Positions 45,352 through 57,612 are shown, numbered from the stretch's first letter. The stretch is DNA of 64,000 bases from Tethya wilhelma (GCA_964030475.1 CAXIPT010000015.1:362044-426043); one strand, 5' to 3'. Program-made: numbers and translations. The notes: generated by a model from the letters alone, not told the origin.

Positions 45352-47919
45352 TTAACATGCAGCATTGCAAACCGCCCTAGCAGTGGGGTTTGGTATAGCA
45401 TTACAAGCCAAAGAACAGAGCTGTAAATAAATGTGGAAAGATGGCGTGTGCATGTAAAGTCAGTAACTCAAGAATTCTTTGTGGTTGAGAGTCCCTATGC
45501 GTAATTTTTATATGCACAAAGTTTCATACAGTCTGGAAATTTGTGCACACAAAAATTTCTCAAACCATACAGGAGGATATAATATAGTAGAACTTACACT
45601 TTGCTTTTTAGCTGCAGCCCCATGTTGCTGCTTAGCCTTGGACCACCATGATGAGCAGAAGTCATCGAGGAAATCAGTGTAGCCATAATAATCATAATAA
45701 TCATAGAAATCATAATCATCATAGTAATTATAAAATTGTGCATCGGCTTCTTTTTTGGCTCCTGGTTTTTTGTGGGATTTAATTTGTTGTCTTGCCTGCA
45801 TTATGGATTAAAACATAACAATAAGCCAGAAGGGGTTGCGATTTAGTATATAAAAGATTATGTAGCTGAACCATGTATCACTATCATTATAAGTGCTGTT
45901 TTTTACTAAAAATAAAATGCGTGATGTTTTATGACATTGTATGATGATTTGTGATGTTTTTGTTTTGTTTTAGCACAATCTGGGTAACAGGTCTGGATAC
46001 TACATACATGTATTGCACGTTTATCAACAAGAAAAGATCAAAAAAATGGCATGCTTTTTATTTTTGGCAACAAAATAGTGCTTATAATTATAGTGACAAA
46101 GTTCCTTTAACATTGATTGCTCAAACCTGCTTGAGTCAGCAACATTAATTTTACAAAATATAAACATGCATATAATTAATAGCACATGGAGAAAATTGAC
46201 TCACCAACTCCGCAAGTTTTAAGCACAATCAATGTTATTAACGACAAACTTATGCATAATAATAATTGTATGTGTATATGTAGGCTATATTATAATTTTT
46301 AATGTATTTTTATATAATTACATCACAAGCAACTTGAAGTGAAAATCTTTGAATGTTATTCCCAGCACGATAGTACTGGGTACATAGGAATGGCATGGAT
46401 GACCCATTAGCGCAATAAAAATATTCACGCAGATAACTGCAAAAACTGAGCCCTTGGGAAGGCTTCTAAAGCTACATTCTCTTTCTAACAAGCTTAAAAA
46501 CATGGTCTAAAACCATCGCTAAAGTATTAAACAAAAAATATGCCAAACCTCCACTTCTTCTTCTTCTTCTTCTTCATTGGTAAGATTTTTCTCAGAGACC
46601 ACTTGCTTTCAGAAGCTGATTCATGAACAAATAAACTTAGTATATTTGTCTTCAGCCGTTTTCGGCATCGGTTTTTCATGCCTCTTCTCCAGTTGCTTGA
46701 TACAACACAAAAAACGCTCTCTCCCTGTATGGTAGCCATTAATTTCAAAACTCATGCATTATACATGAACTACTTGGGAATTCAACTTGACGACCGTTTC
46801 CCCACACAGATAAGTTTGTGTTATTTGGAATCCACAGCTTATGCTTAACTCTTTGCTAAGTGCTACCTTTCTTCAATACTTATCTTGCAATTCAGTATTG
46901 AATTAGCAACGTAGCACAGAAGGCAATTAAAATTGATTTTATTAACATGCCAAAGCTCAGCCTGCAGTGATGCCACATCCTGCAAATTAGCTATGAGTGC
47001 TTCCCTTTAGTCATGATTAGTACTAGCGGACAGTGTCGCACATTAATGACTACTAATACACATACACGCACCAACTCACTTATAGAATTATGAAAATTGA
47101 CAGCAAACAAGTAATAAAAAAACCTTTGAAAATGTAGGCACAGGAATGGCCAAATTGTAAAGAGAAAACAAACAAATGGATTGAATGGCTGTTAGAGTGT
47201 GTAAAATTAATAATTCTTCCTGTGAGTGAAATGAAAGACTTAACATAGTAATAAGATTATATGTATATATTACATGTAGTCCATAGGATTCTGCACACTC
47301 TCTACTAGCCATTCCACTTGTTTGTTTTCTCTATTTATGATTTGGCTATTCCAGTGTCTCATCATGCAGTTACATTTTCAATATTTTTTATTACTTGTAG
47401 CATGCACATATGTATACTGAAACAACTTGCATACAGCTTATTAATAAATTACCTTATCAGACTCTGCTTTTGCTGGGAAGAAAGGATGATAACGTAGTAA
47501 ATCGCTAAGACCGACCTGTTTGTTGGCCTGCAAAGATAATTGAGACTGAATATCATGCATGCAATGTAATTATAGTGCACAATGCTTGCCGTGATATATA
47601 CATACTGTGAAATCCTATCATTGTTGCCATAACAGTATGCAATATTATTATGATTTAACCTCCTGTGGTTTTTTGTGCCCTGCAGCTAATAAGGCTTTGA
47701 GAAGATCCTGTACATTTACTTCTTCATCCTTATCTTGCTACATCATACATGTGTATGTATAAATTGAGTGAGTATCACTGGATGCATACAATAATTAATA
47801 TTTGTGATGAAAATTTGTTGAAAAACTTGATTTCTTACTTGTGGATCTGGATCTGGACTTGGCTTAGCTTGTGACAGTCCACAGACAACCAGAATGCAAA
47901 TAATTGCAATTAGCTTCAT
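45352..47919 (-). CDS. Secreted Asp/Tyr-rich protein with C-terminal four-Cys motif, gene D
   Basis: Five phase-0 exons on the minus strand: 47839-47919, 47660-47737, 47453-47527, 45598-45795, 45352-45420, about 166 residues. Signal peptide MKLIAIICILVVCGLSQA, then KPSPDPDPQ. Exon 2 begins QDKDEEV and has a Leu/Ala-rich helix-like LLKALLAAGHKK; exon 3 has LLRYHPFFPAKAESDK; exon 4 begins ARQQIKSHKKPG, then YDDYDFYDYYDYYGY, DDFCSSWW and SKAKQQ; exon 5 gives C-SLA-C, eleven residues, C-NAA-C and stops. All donors and acceptors are GT-AG. Intron 3 is enlarged to about 1.66 kb by a K element. The gene appears intact. Function unknown; extracellular by signal peptide. Confidence 0.87.
46359..47397 (-). 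mobile_element. Repeat family K copy K3, in intron 3 of gene D
   Basis: On minus it runs from a foldback module (47108-47397, CAAGTAATAAAAAAA ends) through the core to GTGCC-like, GGCATGGATGACCC and a hairpin degraded to CCCAGTAC-TATC-GTGCTGGG at 46361-46380. Flanks are A on the left and T on the right. It enlarges the intron without touching splice sites. Confidence 0.8.
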
Positions 47920-48089
47920 ATCTTCAACTTATGTCCGAGTTAAAGCTATTGGCAGGGTGAAGTTGATGCAGGTATAGGAGCACAAAAAAGAGTTCAGCAA
48001 TGGCACTGACTAAAACAATCTAGAACAGTATAATATATATGGCATGCGCACGGCCCCAGACAGGGCCTCTTACATGACAAAGAACTATT

Positions 48090-48540
48090 GTATTGAGGAC
48101 ACAAATGTACAAAGAACAATACTATATATAAAAATCATCTACTGTCAATAAACTCATTCACTATTATGCTTGCTACACATGGCTTGTTTCTACTTTTGGA
48201 ACTCACTATATTTGTAATTCACCAAAAATAACTTCAAGAAATACAATTAATCATATTACTACTGCAGGCACTCTTACATAATAAAGAATTATTGTTTTAA
48301 GGACTAAAATGTACAAAGACTATACCAGCCGTAACAATACTGTACTGTTATTCACTAGCCTCGTTCCCCGCGAGGGAGGAGCCTGGGAACGAGGCTAGTT
48401 ATTCACTACAATATTATGCTTGCTACACATGGCTTGTATCTACTTTTGGAACTCACTATATTTGTAGTTTACTAAAAATATCTTCTGCATCTAGGAATAC
48501 AATTAATCATATTATACTGATTGTTATACCAATATTATTA
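48090..48540 (-). promoter_or_regulatory. Duplicated upstream block of gene D
   Basis: The conserved upstream block is present twice on minus: 48166-48240 and 48416-48490, each with CTACTTTTGGAACTCACTAT and GCTACACATGGCTTG on plus. The surrounding sequence (CTTACAT.A.AAAGAA.TATTG, ATGTACAAAGA) is duplicated too, so a ~220-bp promoter-proximal segment is in tandem. TATATATTATACTG on minus near 48035 could be a TATA element. Confidence 0.55.
48358..48397. mobile_element. 40-bp hairpin element with the ends of the 434-bp transposon
   Basis: AGCCTCGTTCCC...GGGAACGAGGCT, only about 40 bp in total, flanked on both sides by GTTATTCACT. The ends equal those of the transposon at 5692-6125. It sits inside one of the two upstream blocks of gene D. 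It is either a minimal deletion derivative or a fold-back footprint. Confidence 0.65.
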
Positions 48541-48609
48541 TTTTTCATCTAGAGTAACTATAAAAAGCCTGACTATGCCATGTAGCTATATTATACGTAA
48601 GATATAGTA

Positions 48610-48960
48610 TACATATAGTAGGAATGGGCCTACTGACACAATACAAAATGTTCATGATCATAAAAATCTAGCAAAACAAAAGTAAGCTTTCAAACTTGCT
48701 CAGAGGCTCTCACTGACAGATTACCAATTGCATGCAAGGCCTAAAACTCACAGACACGTACCTTCCTAAACACTTGTACAGAGAGCTAATGGGAAGCCAC
48801 TAGTCTGGGAGTGCCATTTTTGTTCTGCTAATGTACGTACTTTCTGACTGACTTACTTGAAAAGCTTTTCCAGAGAACCAGAATGTGTTGAGCCAACTTT
48901 GACAGCACAAAGTAAGTTCTTTGCATAGGTACTACATTCCTTGATACTCATTTTTATCCG
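48610..48960 (-). repeat. Repeat family H, 3' half only
   Basis: Plus strand reads ATAGTAGGAATGGGCC, CAAAATGTTCATGATC, CTGACTTACTTGAAAAGC and ATTCCTTGATACTCATTTTT. Hairpin arm lost at the left; foldback module absent. Confidence 0.75.
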
Positions 48961-50516
48961 GGGGCGTGATGTACTTATGGATGTTTATATTGTCTTCTGA
49001 ATCTTTGAGGCATTTAACCAGAAACATCAAGTCTTGAAGGTCATATCAGTACATCAATGGTAGCAAATTCAAAGCAAGAAGCCTGTCTTTGTAATTAGAC
49101 TGAGAATCATTCAGTATATACCTAGTTGCTCTTCTTTGTACTCTTTCAATATTACTATAATGTCCTTATGGAAGTGAGGTCTCCACAACGGAGAGCAATA
49201 AGTTAGGTACATGTGATCAAATAAGAGAAAAATAGAGCATTTTCTTTAGGTAGACCGTTGCAGATGTTGGAAGGGTCCGTCTAACTAGGTGGAGTGAGGC
49301 GGCTTTGACAAGATTTTTTTGTAATGCTCAGACCATGAAAGATCATCTCTAACTGCGATACCCAGATCAGTTTCAGTGTTTGAGAATTCTATCACATTTC
49401 CCGATAGGTAGTATAGTGCCTGAGTTGATCAGTGATACTTGAGGCTCTGCTGAGCATGTACTTCAACACATGACACTTGTCTGGGTTTAATCGAAGACTC
49501 TAGTTTGAGCACTACTGTTCATAAGTCAACTTGGAGTAAGAGCTGATCATAAAGTGAAGTGACAACTTGAATGATCTTGGCATCATCTGCAAAAAGCAGA
49601 CAGTCTGAGAAATTGATTGAAGCTGGTAAGTCATTTATATAAATTAAAAATAGCAATGGGCCAAGGATACTTCCTTGAGGAACTCCTGAAATTACTTGTA
49701 TAGTGTGCTCGACTTGTGGCCATCAATATCAATGTAGTGCTCTCTGTCTGTTAGGTAGCATTGGAACAGATCCCACAGTGGGCCTGTAACGCCAATTTGC
49801 CACAACTTTAGTAGTAGTTTATCATGGGGTACAGAGTCAAATGCTTTTTGGAAAAAAGTAGTCAATAATTGCGCCAAGATGACTTCCCTTTGGTAAAACC
49901 AATTGATTCCTATTTAGCTTAGGCTTGATAAATTGAATGATGTTTTTGTAGATTATAGATTCAAGCACTTTGGAAATGATACAAAGAAGTGAAATTGGAC
50001 GATAGTTATTGACACAAGATAGGTCTCCCTTCTTTGGTACAGATGTGATCTTATGTACTTTCCATTCTTGTGGAAGAGTGCTTGTGCTCAAACAAAACTG
50101 GAACAGATAGTAGATTGAGTCCAAAAGAGATGTTGCACAGAGTTTCAGGATCTGTGGGTGGATGCTGTCACATCCAAATGATTTTGTTGGATCCAGAGCA
50201 CAGAGTGCTTCCCAGATATCAGACCTAGTGATATTAATTTGTAAGATAAAACTGCCCGGTGGTTGGAGGCTATTGGTATTGAGAGAGTTAGAGGACGTTG
50301 TAAAGGTGGAGTTGAAGTATCTGTTAAAGCCGCCTCTGCTTTCTCATGTGGATCAGCAACGGTTCTCCCGTTATGAATAATGTGGTTTGGTTTCCATTTG
50401 CTCTGGTTAAGCTGCTTGAAGTGACTATAAAGTTTTTTGGAATCATGCTTAAATAATAAGGTAAGGTTTTCCAGATAACAGTTTTTGGCTGAGTCGATTA
50501 GCCTTTGGGTCATTCC

Positions 50517-52814
50517 ATGCCAACACACAAATTGCATGACCCTCATGGATTTTGCAGAAACTTGGTGAACAGTTACGTTACCTTAAGTAATTTACTGGGA
50601 TAGAATTACAGCCCTCAAACTTGTATGGTTTCTCTGTTACAAGTGTCTAAAATTTCCAAATTTTTTGCATATTTTTGACTGATCTGCTTACTTTGATCTA
50701 TTGTAACTCGAATACGCTTCAGTTTTGAAATACGGGACTAAAATATTCTGAAAGCATACGAATTGTTCTTTCCAGAGATATGCTTGATTAAATTAATTAA
50801 ATTAATTAAAATTAAATGCTACCATCGTTTAATTAAAACTTTGTAATTCTGAAAAAAGGATTCTTTAATTTTTCTTCGGGAACCTCCTTCACTATATGGC
50901 TTCATGTTGTGTGAGTTTCGTCTTGGGACCACAGTGGGATGGGGAGATATTAAATCGATTATTGAGTGCGTAGCACGTGCAGAGGGTTACGGTAGTCGTT
51001 TTGTCTGTCTGTCTGTCTGTCTGTCCCATCGAAATCTCAAAAAAGGCAGCTCTAGCGACAAAATTGATGGTACGTACGTTCATAACTCTGAATGATCTTG
51101 TAAAAATATATTTTTTGCTGTCCAAAACAGTGTAGTTCTTGAGTTTTGAGGCTTTTGTGCTTCTTTTGAGCGCTTAGCTTCGAGGCCACGCCTACTAATT
51201 TGGTGTGCATTATCTAGAATTTGTGTTGCTTAGCCCGGTGCAATGCTGCATGGCTCTCGTCCCCAGGCTCCCCTTTGACCTTTCACTTTGCATGCATGGC
51301 TGTCTGCATGGCTGTCTGCTTTCTATGTAAGCATATAGGGCATGCAAAGACTTTACACAAGCTAGATCATTATAGTTAATGCATCCACAGTCAGTACTAG
51401 GCTCTTACTCAGTGAGGCCCAGCTCATGCAGTTTGCAGCAGCTGACCTAGTATTCCAATGCATGTAGATAACTGTAGCAGAGCTCATCTGGTTTATAGTC
51501 TGTAACATGTGCTGCTTCACCATAGCTGTGTTAGCTATGCCGGCCACTAGATGCATCATAGCCTGTAGTTTTGAAGTTTTCAGTGATATGAGTTATGTTA
51601 CACTCTTTTACACTGTGTATGCATATAAGTGTGCTAGCTAGTTGAGTGCGCCGAGGCTTATGCACCATCGGTGCCTTCATTATCTAAGGTATGGTAAAAA
51701 GCACTTTAGGGTAGCCAGCAGAGCACTTTAACAAGGAAAAACACTATGAAAACGCTTTGTAGTAATACTTACAACTTATTTATGTAGTGTCAGTTACTTT
51801 AGTTAAGTACATAGAATTATTGAAAGAGTTTTTTAATCAATTTAATTAAAACTAGCAATTCTGGGCACATCAGCAACAGAAATAATTATGATGGTAGTCA
51901 AATAAGGTCATTTTTATACCAAAGTTCAAAAATAAAGAGGGAGTTTCAACTGTACAAAGTATATTGTCAGCATATATCTTAGCGAAACCTTGACTCACAG
52001 GCTATCTTAACAACCTACCATAATTATGATTATTCATTTCCCCATCCAACTGTTGTGTTGTACAACTCAAATAACCCAATTTACAAGAAGCAATATTTTA
52101 AAGACTTGTTTTCCAGCTATATGGTTGTAGAATATTTAGTTGACACATATATATGCACAAGAAAAAAGTTTGATATTATCTTCACGTGCCTTCTTTTCAT
52201 ATACAATTCATTTTTTGTAGAAGATTTCGAGTATATAAAACAAAAAAAACACATTAGACAAGTTATCTGAATAAATACAAAGCCTTTTTAATCGTCTCAA
52301 ATAGTGTTTTGCCTAGTTAAAGTGCTCTACTGGTTACCTTAAAGTGCTTTTTACCTTACCTTAGGTAATAATCGATATATCTCCCCATCCCACAGCGGTC
52401 CCAAGACGAAACTCACACAACATGAAGCCATTATTATAGTAAAGGAAGTTCCCGAAGAAAAATTTTTAAATCAAAGAATCCTTTTTCCGAATCACAAAGT
52501 TTTAATTAAACGATGGTAGCTTTTAATTTTAATTAATTTAATTAATTTAATCAAGCATATCACTGGAAAGCACAATTTGTATGCTTTCAGAATACTGGAG
52601 TGTATTCGAGTTACAACAGATCAAAGTAAGCAGATCGGTCAAAAATTTGCAAAAATTTGGAAACTTTAGACACTTGTAACAGAGAAACCATACAAGTTTG
52701 AGGGCTGTAATTCTATCTCAGTAAATCACTTAAGGTAATGTAGCTGTTCACCAAGTTTCGGCAAAATCCATGAAGGTCATGCAATTTGTGTGTTGATTTG
52801 ACATGGAATGACCC
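50517..52814. mobile_element. 2.3-kb transposon with about 0.5-kb inverted repeats, nested in the non-LTR element
   Basis: Left end GGGTCATTCCATGCCAACAC, right end inverse (GACATGGAATGACCC), with inverted similarity running at least 450 bp inward (50517-50966 vs 52365-52814) and, beyond repeat P3, another ~75 bp. CTTT flanks both sides (50513-50516 and 52815-52818), a 4-bp duplication; one copy of it restores a continuous ORF2 frame. The ~550-bp middle lacks a transposase. A 4-bp duplication is known for Sola among others, so superfamily assignment is open. Confidence 0.85.
50966..51686 (+). repeat. Repeat family P, nested in the left inverted repeat
   Basis: GAGTGCGTAGCACGTGCAG through the GTCTGTCTGTC run to GTGCGCCGAGGCTTATGCAC and CATCGGTGCCTTCATT. 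It lacks the first ~12 bp of the family. The opposite arm of the 2.3-kb element (about 52370) reads CTAAGGTAATAATCGAT across the site, giving an empty site. Confidence 0.8.
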
Positions 52815-54975
52815 CTTTGCAAGTTTGAGGCTGATGAATTTCTTCGATATTTCCGTCTTATTGTATGTACGCAGTTAAGCTTGTGTCGTATACTTGAGTC
52901 AAACCATTTTGGGTGCACTTTCTTTGCCAATTTAACTTTAGGTATGAATGTTTCACGAGCTGCCTCTATTGTGCTTTTGAGGTTGTTCCATGCAGAGTCT
53001 GCATCTGTTACCTGCTCATGTTCCATAGAATAAGTGGCATAGTGGATGAAGTTGTCCATGTTTTCGTAATCACCTCTAGAATAGAGATACTTAAAGGAGT
53101 TATGAATTTGGTAATGTTTGCTGTGCTGTGGAGTGTGTGTCAAGAGATCAACAGTAATTATGTAATGATCAGATGGTGAGTTTTGCATATTAAGATTGAT
53201 GAATCGTGAAGGTTCGTTAGTTAGAATTAAGTCTAATATATTTCCGTGTTTGAGTTGGTTTATCAATGACTTGTGTCAAATTTAGCCTGAAAATAGTATT
53301 GCAGAAAGAAAGAGAAAAGTTTGTAGTCCCAGTAAGTGCCGACCAATCTACATGAGGTATATTGCAATCTCCAACGATAATTATATCCGAACATATATTG
53401 AGGAGTGAATTTAAGTAGTCTATCACTTCATCTTGATAGGTCTCTGGGCAAGAGGGAGGAATGTACATACAAATGATCAATGTCTTAGGTGAAATGTCTA
53501 CTTCAATTGTGAGCAACTCCAACCATGCATGTGATAACACTATGTTTGAAGACAATGAGTCAATCTTTTGAAATAGCAACTAGAATTCCACCGCCTCTCG
53601 ACCCTCTGTCTCTACGATATATTGTGTATTTGTGTGGAAAGATCTCCATATCTAAGATTGAGTCATTTAACCATGTTTCAGTAATACAAATTATGTCTCT
53701 TGATCTGCTGTACGTCCATGATTGCAAGTAGTTGAGTTTGTTTACAATACTGCGTGCATTCCAAAGGGCTAAAGATAGTCAATGAGTATGCTTGTCACCA
53801 GTCTCAGAAGTATTGTTCTGTACCAGTGGGTTGCGGTGTATTGTTGCTGAATCCTCACAATCATTATCTTGTGTGAGTGATTCTAAGGTTTCTAACGTTT
53901 CTAAATTAATGGCTTGGCTGTTAGAACTTTCTGATGGCACTTCTAGGTCTAAGAGTGTGACTTGTCCATGATTGATGTTCTTCAGACTGATTCTTAGCCA
54001 GCTGGTGTTTGAATCCTGATGGAAAAATGCTTCCATACTTGGATCCCTTCACAAAGATTGCATTACCTCTAAGTTTTATGAGTTTTCGATCAATTCCTGA
54101 CTCAATCAGTGCACGTCTTTCTCGTAACAGGATCGATTCATTGGCTCTTTCTTCTATTGACATGGGTGGCTTAATGGCAAATGATTTAGAAGGTATTTTG
54201 TATCGATTTGCTAGTATCTCTTGTACTTCACAAGAGCAGGTTAGTTTCACAAGGATTGGGCGATTGCTATCAGACTTGTATTTACCCAATCTTGAGCAAT
54301 GTCTGATTGATGAATCTTTGAACTCAGAGACTATTTGATTGATGGTTGATGTTGCGGCTTTGATATCTGCTGGCAGCCTTTTGTATCTAGGGTTCCCTGC
54401 AGACTGTCTTCAATTCCATATAACACAAGGTTGAACCTCCTGTCAGTAGATTGTACACGATTTGTATACGTATATTGGCAGCAGGCTTAATGGCACAGTA
54501 GCTTGTGTTTTACTAGACCAAACACCTAGGCTAGTATTGATGGGCAATGAGCTTCCTGCCTCTGAACTCTCTGAGGCATCAGTACCTGAAGATACTAGCT
54601 GTGGTTGAGACTTAACTGCCTCTAGCAGAGCTATTCTCTTTGTAAGTGACTGTATCATATTCTTCAGCTCTTGAATTTTATGTTGCTGTGCTTCGTTTGT
54701 ACAATGTAGGCAATGATAGGGTGTTTTTGAACTAGAATAGAACTCAAAATCTTTCTTTGATAAACCAGCACAGCCCTTCAGTGTAACTTGGCTTGGCATT
54801 CACCCTCACACATGATGGATAAATGACCTTCAAGTCTTTCTTTTCAGTAGGTTCTAGTATTGGTTCATGACATACAGTACACTCACTTTGTGGTTGCTGG
54901 CCTTTGGTAGATTTCTTTTTGCTTGACTTTGAGACAGCAGCCCTTTCAGAGTTGTCAGCCATTGTACTTAAACTT

Positions 54976-55765
54976 TTTAAACAAGCTTGTCCATGGTAAC
55001 AGTGCTAGTGTGCGCAGATTGGCTTGTGAAACCATAATGAAATGAAGCAGCTACCCATAACTGGTTGTAGAAGGAGAGGTATGCCTTCGAAACAGTTTTC
55101 CAAGCCTGTCATTTACACTTGGCACTTGCAATGCTGGTGAATGCTTGGTAATTACATAAAAAGATTTCCATTGCTATCCTCTGTGCATCAGGACTCATCT
55201 TAGCTTTTACGTTTACTTCACAGCAAAACAGGCTGAACTTGCAACATCAGTCATTATCAGTATCCTTCCGAGCTAGACATGTTGCATAAGTTTGTGCTAA
55301 ATGAACAGACTGGTAATTTGGTAGTGCACAGGCCCTGGTTTGGCTACGCCACTGCTCTTATGTATCACTCTTGACACTGCACAATAATATTAAACATGTT
55401 GCATGCATGTAGTACAATACCCTCAGGCCTGAAACTACACATTCAAACTCACCAGGTGGGCACTTAATCTTACTTATGTAGGTCTTGAAGAGAAAGCTTT
55501 AGCCATGTGGGTCATTTCCCCATACTCACCGTCATCGACTGCTACTCTAACTTCTTCGTTCACCCTTGCCTTAATTGTCCCAGAACACCTATAAAGTACC
55601 ATGTATGGCCGAGTTATGGACATGAAACAGGTGATAGCTATAGCTTATCAGCTTATTACTAGTACCCCTGGGCACCAGGGCAAATAAGGTCTAGCACAGG
55701 TCACATATTAGTTGCAAGCAGTAAAATGCACGCTAATGAAGTGGTTGTGATACCAAGTAATGATA
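54976..55765. other. Non-coding stretch; right edge is the paralogous upstream flank of gene E
   Basis: No gene seen. From about 55690 (GCACAGGTCACATATTAG) to 55765 the sequence matches the flank of gene B near 18170-18590. Confidence 0.45.
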
Positions 55766-57612
55766 ACAACATGCATTATACTAGACAGATGCAAGCATCT
55801 ATGGGGCGAGCCTGAGCGAAGTCTCTGCGCTGCGCGACGGTGGAACCGGATGATGTGATTTGATGGGAGCTCCTCCAATGTTGGGCCACATGAGAGAGGC
55901 AGAATTGGTGCCAGATTGTCGATCTTGCACAGCTTGCCGAATGGTTCCTGTTCTGTGCTCTGGTGTGCTGCATTTGGAACAAATGAACTTGACAGGTGAG
56001 CTGTGTATGGATCTTCTTCTGGTACTTGAGATGATTGACCAGCAGATGAGGGGTCATCAGGCTGAATGGATGTCAAGGAGAGGTTTCCATCTTCCGGCAG
56101 CTGACAAAGAGCATCTTGATTCATACGAAGTTGATTAGCTCGATAGTACCGATTGTTCTCAAACAGCCAATTCAATGCTTGCTCGACAACATGCCTTCGG
56201 ACACGGAAATCTTGATGTGTTTGTTCCTTCTCCTTTCTCACAACCAGTACATTAATCTCTGACGGTAACCTTGGAAGGGAAGTGGCAAATGACAGCACAT
56301 TCTGTGGAAGGTTGACAACGTGTCCACTGTATCCATACTGGCCAAGAGGTAGCCTGTAGATGGACATGATTGGCATCACAGCTGATATCACCATCTCTTC
56401 AACCTGTGTCAGTCCCTATAATTATACAAAAGTATCAATTACAAAGTACAAACAATAACTGATTACACTATACCTGCAAATGTGGTGGTACTGGGCCTGG
56501 GTCCACACTGTTATTTGCAGGGGAGTAAAGTTTCGGAATTTTTTTGTCAAGGAAGCACTTTCTACATTCTTGCTCATGCCCAACTATAGCAGTGGCGGAT
56601 CCAGGGGGGGGAAGGGGGGGTCAGCTGCACCCCCCTTTTGCCTAGAAATTCAATTATTCATTGTGCTTTTATACGCAAAGTGACTTACTTTAGAATCTTG
56701 AATGACGCTTTATCACAGCCAAATAAGCCTAAAAAGAGAATATCTTGCAAAAAACAGCTAAGAAGACACTTGCGAGAGCTCAGCAGCTACGTAGCGCGAG
56801 TTCACTCTGCTCAGATAAAAAAAAATGGGTGGAGCTAAATCACGTGGAATGGGTGTGGTTTACGCAAAATGGGCGTGGTTTTCAAAAATTTGTGCCGCGC
56901 TTCACGCACAAATATTTCTGAACCCCCCATTCTAATTTTCTGGATCCGCCACTGTATAGACAGGCTAGGGAATTGCTCTAAACAAGTACTACATCGGTTA
57001 AACTGGGTAGCTGCCGGCCATCATTGAGTGGAAATTTCGCATCTTTTTCTGAACACTCTGAGCAGGCTGACCAAATAGAGGAGAGGAATGGTCAATTTGA
57101 TTTGAGGTTTGATATCGCATACAATCCTGCTCTTGACGAATTTCTCTCTCAGGAGTGGTCTCTCTCTGCCTCCTTTCCTCGATCCTGACTCTTTCTTGAT
57201 CAAGACGAGCATCTCTTTTCGAAGCGGTTTCTCTCAGGCGTCGCTTTTGTCGACGAGCTGAATTTCGTTGTCTACACCTTGCGAGTCTCCTTTCTTTGTC
57301 ATCAGGTGTTTCTCTAGCTTTATGTACTCTGTAGAGTTCTCTTCACCGTGCAAGGTATTTTTGTTTTTTCTCTTCATTAATATTATCCATGATCGACCGA
57401 ACGTCAAACTGACAGTCTTTGCAAATCACTGAACATGTGCTATTGCTATTGCGCAACGATTTCAATATTGCAACACCACGTGCACGTTCAAATAATTTGA
57501 ATATACGGAAACTGTCCACGGTGTATATACAAACCAACAAACCAACAGAAATCTTACCATTTGCAACGACTATGTAAATATAAATAAAACGTAAATATAA
57601 CTAAATATGATA
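55766..57612 (-). pseudogene. Helitron N-terminal protein fragment
   Basis: Minus strand: an Arg/Glu-rich repeat region (RRLARCRQRNSARRQKRRL, RIEERRQRETTPEREIRQEQ; about 57100-57330), then GHEQECRKCFLDKKIPKLYS and VDPGPVPPHLQ, a 58-nt GT-AG intron (56416-56473), then GLTQVEEM-type sequence, MPIMSIYRLPLGQYGYSGHV, NLPQNVLSFATSLPRLPSEI and a QALNWLFENNRYYR segment (56100-56415). This is the region preceding the Rep nuclease and Pif1-like helicase in animal Helitron proteins. Rep and helicase are absent; homology fades by about 55850. The insert divides the paralogous B/E upstream sequence, with ATGATA at both edges. It is evidence for autonomous Helitrons in this lineage. Confidence 0.75.
56590..56954. 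mobile_element. 365-bp inverted-repeat MITE in the Helitron fragment
   Basis: CAGTGGCGGATCCAG at 56590-56604 and CTGGATCCGCCACTG at 56940-56954, followed internally by G-rich and C-rich runs. TATAG borders both sides. Helitron protein homology continues on both sides. Ends of this type are common among animal hAT-like MITEs. Confidence 0.85.

Larger units (their letters stand above)
41229..46310. repeat. Segmental duplication C/D (41229-42410 vs 44690-46310)
   Basis: Both copies begin TACATATACAC..ACCTTGAGGTG, contain GGGTGGGCATGGGCACATTTGC, the two last exons of a secreted-family gene on minus, and continue into intron 3. Copy C lacks about 460 bp (equivalent to 45842-46300) and then joins repeat K sequence, so its exons 1-3 are absent. 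Identity is very high throughout. Confidence 0.85.
48961..54975 (-). pseudogene. Degenerate non-LTR retrotransposon with PHD-finger ORF1
   Basis: ORF1 region 53779-54962: MADNSERAAVSKSSKKKS start, a PHD-type zinc-binding segment (CTVCHEP ... YHCLHC), a leucine-zipper-like coil (IQELKNMIQSLTKRIALLEA) and a basic domain (RERRALIESGIDRKLIKLRG). ORF2 region: apurinic-type endonuclease, 52819-53776, with CITETWLNDS, RGGGILVAIS, IIVGDCNIPHVDW and SDHYIITVDL; then reverse transcriptase, about 48990-50512, with [35 protein letters not shown] and the catalytic FADD at about 49582-49593. This organisation is that of CR1/L2-like elements. The proteins copy the element into DNA at a nicked target. Several frameshifts and a 2.3-kb insertion at 50517 kill this copy. 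The 3' end lies near 48961, with no tail repeat recognised. Confidence 0.9.

Noticed and set aside
53913..54338. Plus-strand frames at 52913-53179 and 54009-54338
   Set aside because: Antisense shadows of the non-LTR ORF1 and ORF2, which have recognisable motifs on the minus strand.
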